Below the pieces are notes generated by a model. The model was not told where the DNA came from and did no database searches. It was given only the letters and a program-made list of their open reading frames with translations. This document shows positions 22,660 through 29,876 of a stretch of 49,479 bases of DNA, piece by piece; the first letter of the stretch is position 1, and the number at the start of each line of letters is the position of its first letter. The stretch lies in contig NZ_JAAGVC010000040.1 in assembly GCF_010858045.1 (NCBI RefSeq), positions 1-49,479 on the forward strand, in the 5' to 3' direction. Source of the DNA: Nocardia cyriacigeorgica. GTDB taxonomy: Bacteria > Actinomycetota > Actinomycetes > Mycobacteriales > Mycobacteriaceae. The position numbers and the translations under genes were made by a program.

Positions 22660-25296
22660 GTGGTTGAGTTGTCCGTGAAGCGCGGTGCGGTACGCGAAGT
22701 GGGGCGCCTCGCCCGATGGTTGCCGTACTACGGGACCCGTGGTTACCGGGACTTCCGCCGTACCGGGTCGAAGCAGCAGGTCGCGGTTAATCTGCGGGAT
22801 TTCCTGCTTCGCATGGGGCCCATGTACACCAAGGCGGGCCAGATCCTGGGGACCCAGACCGGGCTCTTCGACGCCGACGCCATCGCCGAGTTCCGGGACC
22901 TGTTCGCCGATATGCCCGCGATGCCGGCCTGGGAATCGGAACAGGTGCTGCACGACAAGGCGCACCCCGATCTGCTGACCCGCCTGACGTCGTTCGAGCC
23001 GGTCGCCCTCGCGGCCGGCACAGTGGCGCAGGTTCACCAGGGCCGACTCGACACCGGCGAGAAGGTCGCCCTCAAGATCGTGAAAACCGGTGTGCGGGAG
23101 CGTCTTGCCGCGAGCACCGCGGCGACCTCGGCGATGCTCACGACATTGCAGAAGCTGGTTCCGGCCGCACGCTCCTACGATGCGCTGAGTCACTTCGCCG
23201 AACTGCGCCCGTTCCTGGTCGATCAGTGCGATATGCGCCTGGAAGCGCAGCGACAGGAGCAGGTGGGGCAGAACTTCGCCGCGCATCCGTTCGTCCGGGT
23301 GCCCCGGGTGTATCCGCAGCTGTGCTCGGAAGACGTTCTGGTGATGGAGTTCATCGACGCCGTACCCGGCACCGAGTTCGCCACCTGCGAATTCCCCAAG
23401 GGTGAGCTCGCCCGCCGGATGCAGGACACCTTCTACACCATGGCCTTCTTCCACGGCCTGTTCCACGTCGACCCGCATCCGGGCAACATGATGCTCACCC
23501 ACGACGGCGAGATCATCATGCTCGACTACGGGTTGGTCGGAACGCTGTCCGAGGACGGTAAGTGGGCGCTGGCCTCCTTCTACTACGGCTGCATCCAGAA
23601 GCAATGGGATCGCGCCGTCGACCGGTTCATCGAAGCGTTCACGGTGGCACCGGAATCCGGCTCCACCTTCCCCGCCCGCAAGCGGCAGGACCTGATCGGG
23701 GTGCTGAGGTACCACTTCGAGGAGAAGGCCGAAGCCTGGTCGACGATGGGCTTCTTCGACGACGCCACCAAGGTACTTCGTGCCGCAGGCTGGCGTCTGA
23801 CCACTGATTTCACTCTGCTCGGGCTGGCGTTCCTCACCGGAGAAGGATTGGTCAGCGCCGTCGATCCGGAAATCGACATCTGGTCCAATGCCCGCCGGTT
23901 CACCGACCGCTTCTCCCCGTTCATGAGCGAGGACCTCAAGGAGCTGTTCGATACCCGGATCGCGGGGCATATGCCCAAGTCGATGGCGATCAAGAACGAT
24001 GCCGACCGCGCGTTGATCGCGCAGACGCATATGGACCGCTACGTACTGCCCAGCGAGTACCCGCTGATCGTGGAATCCGCCGAGGGCGCCACGATCACCG
24101 ACATCGACGGCAACACCTACATCGACCTGGCCAGCGGCTTCGGCCCGCACATCCTCGGATACCGGCCGAAGGTGGTCGTCGAGGCCGTCACCGCCGCGAT
24201 GGAGAAGGGCGCCGTCAACGCGATCGGCAACACCGCCGAAGTGGATCTCGCCCAATTGATCAGCGCGGCGTTCGGCGGCGACAAGGGGGTGGTGTTCACC
24301 AACTCCGGTACCGAATCGGTGCTGACCGCGTCCCGGATCGCCCGCGCCGCCACCCGCAAGGACCGGATCGCCAAGTTCGAGGGCCACTACCACGGCTGGT
24401 CCGACCAGGGCATGGTGTCGTCGTGGTTCCGCTACAGCGGCACCGCGACCGAACCACAGCCGATCAGCAATTCGGCAGGCGCGCAACGTCAGGTCGTGGA
24501 GAACACCCTGGTCTTGCAGTACGGCTCGCCGATCTCGATCGAGCGGATCCGCCGCAACGCCGATTCCCTTGCCGCCGTGCTGATCGAACCGATGCCGTCG
24601 ATGGCCGTCGACTACGACATCGAATTCCTCCAGGCCCTGCGACAGGTGTGCGACGAGTGCGGCGTCATGTTGATCTTCGATGAAGTGGTCAGCGGATTCC
24701 GGGTGACCTATGGCGGCGTGCAGACGCTGACCGGCGTCGAACCGGACCTCACCTGCCTCGGCAAGATCGTCGGCGGCGGTTTGCCCGGCGGCGCCGTCGT
24801 CGGGCATCCGCGGGCGATATGGTCGGCCCGGACCACGAATGATCCGTTCGAGGACTGGGCGACGCGCGCCTTCTGCGGCGGCACCACCAGCGGCAACTCG
24901 GTCTCCACGGCGGCCGGTGCCGCGGTGCTGCGGCACCTGCGGGACAACCCGGCCATCTACACCGAGCTCGACGCCCGCACCGACTACCTGCGCAACGGAC
25001 TCCAGGAGGTCGCCGAGCGCGAAGGCGTTCCTGCCCGGGTGAGCGGAAAGCACACCCTGTTCAGCATCGGCTTCGACTATTCCAAGCCCGCGCTGCCGCG
25101 CGACCAGACGGCGGGCAGCCATGTGAAGGCCACGCTGGCGCTGGCGTACTACATGCGGTTGAACAACGTGTACCTACCGGAGTTGCACACGATCCTGCTC
25201 AACAACGCGCACACCTACAGCGATCTCGACACCGTCGTTGACGCCTTCGGCACCAGCATCGGTGAGATGAAGCGACACAACTTCTTCGTGTACTGA
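22660..25296 (+). CDS. ABC1 kinase / class III aminotransferase fusion protein
   Basis: An 878-residue two-domain protein. Residues about 1-440 are an ABC1 (UbiB/COQ8-like) kinase domain: KAGQ (58-61), an A-rich loop altered to AAGTVAQV (118-125), Lys139 in VALKI, Glu195 in MRLEAQRQ, DPHPGN (271-276) and LDYG (288-291, Tyr replacing Phe of DFG). Residues about 455-878 are a PLP-dependent class III aminotransferase close to glutamate-1-semialdehyde aminomutase: NSGTESV (548-554), GHYHGWSD (575-582), Asp674 in FDEVVSGFR, PLP lysine 702 in LGKIVGGGLPGG, and GTTSGNS. Both halves keep their key residues. GTG at 22660 has GGGAGG 6 nt upstream; no stop or internal ribosome-binding site splits the domains. 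An MmpL gene and a dehydrogenase gene follow. I infer a membrane-associated lipid-like substrate that is aminated or amino-shifted. A role as HemL in heme synthesis is unlikely given the context. Confidence 0.9.
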   Translation: MVELSVKRGAVREVGRLARWLPYYGTRGYRDFRRTGSKQQVAVNLRDFLLRMGPMYTKAGQILGTQTGLFDADAIAEFRDLFADMPAMPAWESEQVLHDKAHPDLLTRLTSFEPVALAAGTVAQVHQGRLDTGEKVALKIVKTGVRERLAASTAATSAMLTTLQKLVPAARSYDALSHFAELRPFLVDQCDMRLEAQRQEQVGQNFAAHPFVRVPRVYPQLCSEDVLVMEFIDAVPGTEFATCEFPKGELARRMQDTFYTMAFFHGLFHVDPHPGNMMLTHDGEIIMLDYGLVGTLSEDGKWALASFYYGCIQKQWDRAVDRFIEAFTVAPESGSTFPARKRQDLIGVLRYHFEEKAEAWSTMGFFDDATKVLRAAGWRLTTDFTLLGLAFLTGEGLVSAVDPEIDIWSNARRFTDRFSPFMSEDLKELFDTRIAGHMPKSMAIKNDADRALIAQTHMDRYVLPSEYPLIVESAEGATITDIDGNTYIDLASGFGPHILGYRPKVVVEAVTAAMEKGAVNAIGNTAEVDLAQLISAAFGGDKGVVFTNSGTESVLTASRIARAATRKDRIAKFEGHYHGWSDQGMVSSWFRYSGTATEPQPISNSAGAQRQVVENTLVLQYGSPISIERIRRNADSLAAVLIEPMPSMAVDYDIEFLQALRQVCDECGVMLIFDEVVSGFRVTYGGVQTLTGVEPDLTCLGKIVGGGLPGGAVVGHPRAIWSARTTNDPFEDWATRAFCGGTTSGNSVSTAAGAAVLRHLRDNPAIYTELDARTDYLRNGLQEVAEREGVPARVSGKHTLFSIGFDYSKPALPRDQTAGSHVKATLALAYYMRLNNVYLPELHTILLNNAHTYSDLDTVVDAFGTSIGEMKRHNFFVY

Positions 25297-25313
25297 CGAT
25301 CGCCAGATCCCGC

Positions 25314-25364
25314 CGTGGTGCGGGCCGGGCAGACATGACCTCCGCTGCTCGGGCCCGCACCACG
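25314..25364. terminator. Long hairpin between fusion gene and mmpL-like gene
   Basis: Arms of 13 bp pair perfectly: CGTGGTGCGGGCC at 25314-25326 and GGCCCGCACCACG at 25352-25364, with a 25-nt loop. It lies wholly in the 106-bp intergenic gap, 18 bp after the fusion stop and 38 bp before the MmpL start. It could be a partial terminator, an RNA-processing site or a stabilising structure that sets unequal expression of the two genes. Confidence 0.55.
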
Positions 25365-25402
25365 ACGCATCCCCGCACCAGACAGACGAAGGCGATACAA
25401 CG

Positions 25403-27742
25403 ATGAGAACCGGTCTCGACGATCAGGCCGCCGCCACGGTCGATCCAGGCGCTCACCAGCGCGGCACAGCGGCCGCATGGGCACGGATGTGCTATCGATT
25501 CCGATGGCCGCTGGCGGCCGTGTGGTTGTTGATCGCCGTGGTGGGCGGGATCCAGTTCGATCGCATGGACGAACATCTCCGGTTACCCGACTATTCGATC
25601 ACCGGTTCGGAATCCTCCCGCACCGCGGAGATGCTCGGCGAACGATTCCCGCGCCTCGGCGCCGAACAGGCCGCGATCGTCGTCACCGCTGCCGACGCAG
25701 GCTCCACGGTCACGGCGGTGCGCGCGATCACCACCGCCTTACAGGACATCGACGGCCTCGGCGAAATCGTCGATCCCACAACACCACAGGCCGGCCAGGA
25801 GCTCATCGCCGACGACCGGCGGACCGCGATGATCCTGATCCCGTTGCACGGCACGGTGGCCGCGCGCGATGACACCACCGACCGGATCGAAGCCGCGCTG
25901 CAACACATCGAGATGAGCGAGGGGACCTCCGCCGAGCTGACCGGCGAGACCCCGCTGAACAAGGCACTCGCCGATGTGGAACGGCGTGACCAAGTCCGCG
26001 CCGAGATCGTCGGAATGACGCTGGCCCTGATACTTCTGCTGTGGGGGCTGAAATCGGTCCTCGGCACTGTGGTGGCGATCGCCTCGGCGGCGCTCGGGGT
26101 GGCCGCGAGCAGTATCGGTATCGCGGGAATCTCGGGGATAGCCGAAACCTCCCAATTCGCGCTCGTCGTGGCCACCATCATCGGCCTGGCGGTGGGGGTG
26201 GACTACGCGCTGTTCATGATCAGCCGTTTCCGCGAACACCTTCCCGGGCCGGGGGACGGGAAACCGAGCCGGGAGCAGGTGATCGCCGCGTTGAGCGTCT
26301 GCATGAAGACCTCGGGGCATACGGTGATCGTCTCCGGCGTCATCGTCATGGTGTCGTTGTGTTCGATCCTGATCATCGACGGCCCGGTGTTCCGCGATAT
26401 CGCCGTCGCCGCGGCGCTGGTGGTGCTGTGCTCGCTGCTCGCCGCGATCACGGGATTGCCTGCTCTGTTGGCGCTGTCGGCGTCGCGGCTGCGGATCGCC
26501 ACCCCGCGCGATGGTGGTGAACGCGACGGCCGGTGGTACCGGTGGGTGGCTTTCGTCCAGCGACGGCCGGTGCTGCTCGGCATCCCGGCGGCGATCCTGC
26601 TCGTCGTATCGGCGATCCCGGCCGCGGGCATGCGGCTCGGGCTCGACCTCGGCATCCCGACCCTGGCCGATACCCCCGCCGGCGCGGGCTATGCCGCGGC
26701 AGCGCAGGCCTTCGGCGGCTCCGCGGTGGCTCCGATCTACGTCACGGCCTGTGCCGACGACGGCCGTCCGCTGCACGCCGATCAGGTGGCCGCGATTCGC
26801 ACCCACTTCGCGGATGTGCGGCACACCGCCGGGGTGTCTTCTGCCGCATCGGTATTCGATGCTCCCATCGGCTCGGCAGCCGACGCCGGGCTCGGGGGCC
26901 TGGCGGGTACTCCGGTGGGCGCTGCCGTCAACGGGGTGCTCGTCGACAACGTGGCATCGCCGAACTGCCTGCTCGGTGTGGTGCAGTCCGCGCATGCGGT
27001 GGATGCACCGGAGACGATCGAACTCGTCGAGACCCTGCGCACCGACGGCGGCCGGCTGTCGCGGCTCGGCGTCACGGTGGGTGTCGGTGGGATGGCTGCC
27101 CTGTACCACGACATCGCCGCCGAAACGGGCCGGATGTTTCCCGCCGTCGTCCTGCTGGTGCTCGCCGTCTCCCTGATCTATCTGGTCGTGACGCTGCGCA
27201 GCGTGGTGATCCCGATCAAGGCGATCATCCTGAACGCCCTGGCCACGGCGGCCTCGCTCGGTGCCACGGTCGCGGTGTTCCAGTACGGGTACGGAGAAAC
27301 CCTGCTCGGATTCGACAGCGTCGGCACGATCCAGGCGTTCCTGCCCGTGGCCATGTTCGCGGTGCTGTTCGGGTTGTCCATGGATTACGAGGTCTTCATG
27401 GTGCAGCGGGTCCGCGAGGAGTATCTGAGCTGCGGTGACAACCGGGAAGCCGTCCGGCGCGCGATGGCGGCCACCGCACCCCAGATCACCGCCGCCGGCC
27501 TGATCATGATCGCCGTCTTCGGCTCGCTCACCGTGGCGGATGTGCTGGAGCTCAAACAGATCGGCTTCGGCCTGGCCATCGCCATCGCCATCGACATCAC
27601 CGTCATGCGGCTGATCCTCGTGCCCGTTCTGATGTCGGTCGCCGATTCGTGGAACTGGTGGCTGCCGTTCCAGAAACGATCTGCCGAGAATTCCGAAAAC
27701 CCCCAGCCGTTACCGAAAGTCACAGATAGTGTTGCGGTGTAA
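25403..27742 (+). CDS. MmpL-family RND transporter
   Basis: A 779-residue inner-membrane exporter with the MmpL layout: TM1 near residues 35-53, a soluble domain, five grouped TM segments (about 190-370), a second soluble domain, and six TM segments (about 560-760). The paired proton-relay motifs are present: GLAVGVDYALFMISRF around residue 266 and FGLSMDYEVFMVQRV around 656, each with the Asp-Tyr pair. MmpL proteins export lipids, siderophores or other hydrophobic products in Mycobacteriales. AAGG lies 10 nt before the ATG. The gene follows the kinase-aminotransferase gene by 106 bp and precedes the dehydrogenase gene by 25 bp, so it probably exports that pathway's product. No MmpS partner is adjacent. 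Confidence 0.93.
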   Translation: MRTGLDDQAAATVDPGAHQRGTAAAWARMCYRFRWPLAAVWLLIAVVGGIQFDRMDEHLRLPDYSITGSESSRTAEMLGERFPRLGAEQAAIVVTAADAGSTVTAVRAITTALQDIDGLGEIVDPTTPQAGQELIADDRRTAMILIPLHGTVAARDDTTDRIEAALQHIEMSEGTSAELTGETPLNKALADVERRDQVRAEIVGMTLALILLLWGLKSVLGTVVAIASAALGVAASSIGIAGISGIAETSQFALVVATIIGLAVGVDYALFMISRFREHLPGPGDGKPSREQVIAALSVCMKTSGHTVIVSGVIVMVSLCSILIIDGPVFRDIAVAAALVVLCSLLAAITGLPALLALSASRLRIATPRDGGERDGRWYRWVAFVQRRPVLLGIPAAILLVVSAIPAAGMRLGLDLGIPTLADTPAGAGYAAAAQAFGGSAVAPIYVTACADDGRPLHADQVAAIRTHFADVRHTAGVSSAASVFDAPIGSAADAGLGGLAGTPVGAAVNGVLVDNVASPNCLLGVVQSAHAVDAPETIELVETLRTDGGRLSRLGVTVGVGGMAALYHDIAAETGRMFPAVVLLVLAVSLIYLVVTLRSVVIPIKAIILNALATAASLGATVAVFQYGYGETLLGFDSVGTIQAFLPVAMFAVLFGLSMDYEVFMVQRVREEYLSCGDNREAVRRAMAATAPQITAAGLIMIAVFGSLTVADVLELKQIGFGLAIAIAIDITVMRLILVPVLMSVADSWNWWLPFQKRSAENSENPQPLPKVTDSVAV

Positions 27743-27767
27743 CCAGTCGATGTGAGGGGAGCTTCCG

Positions 27768-28976
27768 GTGCGGGTCATGGTGTTGGGCGGGGCGGGCGAA
27801 GTCGGGCGGGCAGCGGCACGAGTCCTCGCCACCGAGCCGGAGGTCGAACAGCTGGTGGTGGCGGACCTGTCGGAGGAGCGGGCCCGCCTGGTGGCCGCCG
27901 AACTGGGTGACCGCTGTGCCGCGCGATCCATCGACGTCACCGACCACCCTGGTCTGGTCGCCGCGATCCGCGACTGCGACATCGTGGTGAACACGGTCGG
28001 GCCCTACTTCCGGTTCGGTCCCGGTGTGCTGCGCGCCGCCATCGAAGCGCGGCGCGACTACATCGACGTCTGCGACGACCCCGCGCCGACCATGACCATG
28101 CTGGAGATGAACGCCGAGGCCGAGGCCGCCGGAATCACCGCGGTTCTCGGCGTGGGCGCCAGCCCCGGGCTGGCGAATCTGCTTGCCGTGCAGAGTATCC
28201 ACGGCCTGGATCGGGTCGAATCGGTGGTGACCGGCTGGAATCTGGCCATGGCGCAGCCGCAGACGCGGTCCTGGCGGCCCAGCGCCGCGATCACCCACGG
28301 GATCGAACAGATCAGCAACACCATCCCGGTGATCCGTGCGGGCCGGCAGGTGTGGGAGAAGCCGCTGCACAAGACCGTCATCGATTACCCGGGGCTCGGG
28401 GCGGCAGCGGGGTGGACCTTCGGGCACCCGGAGCCGGTGACGCTCGCCCGCACCTACCCCGATCTGCGCGAGAGCGTCAACGTCGCGCTTGCGCCCCGTC
28501 ACGTGGTCGCTGTGCTGCATCTGCTGGGCAGGGGAGTGACCCGAAAGGTCCTGCAACGCTCCCACGCGGCCGCCATCGCGGCCGTCGCCGAGAATCTGAT
28601 GCCTTCGGGCTCGGTCGGCGCGCTCGCCGATTCCGATCTGCCGCCCTTGTTCGCCCTTGCCCGCGGCTACAAGAACGGCGAACCGGCGACGGTCGCCTGC
28701 GCGCTGGGGCAGGTACCCGGGCTGACGATGGCCGAAGTGACCGGAATCCCGCTGGCCGTTGGCGCCTTGATGCGCCCGCACCGGCCCGGCGTCCATCCAC
28801 CGGAAGCGGTGTTCACCCCCGGCGAGTTCTTCACCCGGCTCGCCCCGCACTGCCTCGGCCGGCCCAACCCGGACTCGCTCACCGTCACCACCGCCAGCTA
28901 CGCCTCCGACGAAGCCAACTCTGTTGCACTGCACCGCGGATCGCTGATCACAGCGTTGCTCGCCGCGGGCCGCTAG
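27768..28976 (+). CDS. Saccharopine dehydrogenase-like oxidoreductase
   Basis: A 402-residue protein with an N-terminal NAD(P)-binding Rossmann motif (VMVLGGAGEVGRAAARVLA) and an acidic strand end (VVADLSEERA). The saccharopine dehydrogenase-type middle has VVNTVGPYFRFG, DYIDVCDDP and LGVGASPGLANL. Family members reduce imines between amino and oxo acids (true saccharopine dehydrogenases) or act on lipids, such as the trans-acting enoyl reductase of mycobacterial phthiocerol lipids. GTG at 27768 has GGGGAG 6 nt upstream. It is the third gene of the operon and ends at a hairpin. Beside an aminotransferase and an exporter, an imine- or enoyl-reducing step is plausible but unproven. Confidence 0.88.
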   Translation: MRVMVLGGAGEVGRAAARVLATEPEVEQLVVADLSEERARLVAAELGDRCAARSIDVTDHPGLVAAIRDCDIVVNTVGPYFRFGPGVLRAAIEARRDYIDVCDDPAPTMTMLEMNAEAEAAGITAVLGVGASPGLANLLAVQSIHGLDRVESVVTGWNLAMAQPQTRSWRPSAAITHGIEQISNTIPVIRAGRQVWEKPLHKTVIDYPGLGAAAGWTFGHPEPVTLARTYPDLRESVNVALAPRHVVAVLHLLGRGVTRKVLQRSHAAAIAAVAENLMPSGSVGALADSDLPPLFALARGYKNGEPATVACALGQVPGLTMAEVTGIPLAVGALMRPHRPGVHPPEAVFTPGEFFTRLAPHCLGRPNPDSLTVTTASYASDEANSVALHRGSLITALLAAGR

Positions 28977-29013
28977 CCGGTCGCTTGCGGTCGCCCAGGC
29001 CCTGCCGACCGGC
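28976..29013. terminator. Hairpin at the end of the kinase-aminotransferase operon
   Basis: GCCGGTCG at 28976-28983 pairs with CGACCGGC at 29006-29013 around a 22-nt loop, and an outer A/G edge partly extends it. It starts at the last base of the dehydrogenase stop codon. Moderate stem, no T-tract. Confidence 0.5.
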
Positions 29014-29409
29014 CACGCTCATCGGCCGAGTGCGGCCGCAGCAGCCCGCCCCGGCCGCTCGCCTGGGAGACGAGGTATCCGCCCGGGAGCCCGCACGCTG
29101 CGGGCGCACCAGGCGCGGCAGATGGCTTCGAGCGGCACGGCTGGGTCGGCCGGGAAGTCCTGCCGCCTATACCTCGCGGCGCGGTCGCGGATCCGGCGAC
29201 GGCGGGGGTGCATCGCTCCCGGCGCTCGACGGCTGGATTCATCGAGGTGTCGCCACGCGGACCGCTCGAAGAGCGGTAGCCAGATGTGTACCGATCGACC
29301 GGCGCGTCCATGATTCCCAACGCTGAGAACGTGTCATCGCTGGTCGTTGCGGGATCTGCGTAGCCTGAAACGAGTGCGGACCGCCCGATGGGTGCGGCCC
29401 GGATTCCTG
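29014..29409. other. Intergenic region before tRNA-Leu
   Basis: I see no gene here. Short open frames on both strands lack ribosome-binding sites and family resemblance. The stretch separates the operon terminator from the 3' end of the leftward tRNA gene. Confidence 0.45.
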
Positions 29410-29494
29410 TGGTGCGCGAGGGGGGACTTGAACCCCCACGTCCGTGGACACCAGAACCTAAATCTGGCGCGTCTGCCAATTTCGCCACTCGCGC
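29410..29494 (-). tRNA. tRNA-Leu (anticodon UAG)
   Basis: On the minus strand the sequence folds as a class II tRNA. The acceptor is GCGCGAG/CTCGCGC and the D-arm is followed by anticodon stem CCAGA/TCTGG with loop TTTAGGT (anticodon TAG, reading CUA). There is a long variable arm typical of Leu, and a T-arm GGGGG-TTCAAGT-CCCCC. Discriminator A and an encoded CCA follow (29410-29413 on this strand). CUA is a rare codon in high-GC genomes. A -10-like TAGAGT lies upstream on the minus strand. Confidence 0.95.
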
Positions 29495-29608
29495 TGATGG
29501 TACGACCGTGCAAACTCTACCGGTCTCGGGGCGGATCGCGAAGCGTTGGATGGGTGTGGCGTACTCGTGAGTAACCCGACCAGCGATTATAACGATTGGA
29601 TAACGGGC

Positions 29609-29770
29609 AATATGAGGGGGACTCATGTTTCGTCAACGGAAACAGTGGGGGGACCTGCGGGTTCAAACATGAGGAGGGGTCATGTTTCTGAAAGTTCTGG
29701 TACTTCCGTGCCGAAATACTGAACGGTAGCCGGGTGGCGGCGGAGCAAACGTGAGGGTTCCCTCATGATT
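29609..29770. promoter_or_regulatory. Three related inverted repeats in the fas promoter
   Basis: Three copies of a degenerate motif, AAACATGAG then CTCATGTTT, occur upstream of fas. Site 1 is at 29609-29629 (AATATGAG / CTCATGTT, 5-nt spacer). Site 2 is at 29665-29687 (AAACATGA / TCATGTTT, perfect, 7-nt spacer). Site 3 is at 29747-29770 (AAACGTGAGGG / CCCTCATGATT, 2-nt spacer). They lie 107 to 268 bp before the TTG start. In mycobacteria the fas-acpS promoter is controlled by the lipid-responsive TetR protein FasR; these repeats are the natural candidates for its nocardial counterpart. Confidence 0.65.
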
Positions 29771-29876
29771 TTGTGCGATCCTCGCCTTATCAGGGCCAGT
29801 TGGGTGAGGAGTGCGCGCACGAGGACGTGCGGCATCCCCGGACGGCACGTCGCCACGAGAAGGAAGTCGAAGCGTC

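Noticed and set aside
22558..25122. An 854-residue minus-strand open frame opposite the fusion gene
   Set aside because: It is a shadow of the fusion gene: no ribosome-binding site, no recognisable motif, and composition typical of antisense frames.
24060..25296. Treating the aminotransferase domain as a separate heme-pathway HemL
   Set aside because: There is no stop, ribosome-binding site or start between the domains, and no other heme gene nearby. The fusion and MmpL context point elsewhere.
28977..29330. Possible small genes between the operon and tRNA-Leu
   Set aside because: Frames are short, overlap on all strands, lack ribosome-binding sites and match no family I recognise.
29410..29494. 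tRNA-Leu as an integration site for a mobile element
   Set aside because: No integrase, direct repeat of the tRNA 3' end or composition break is seen on either side.
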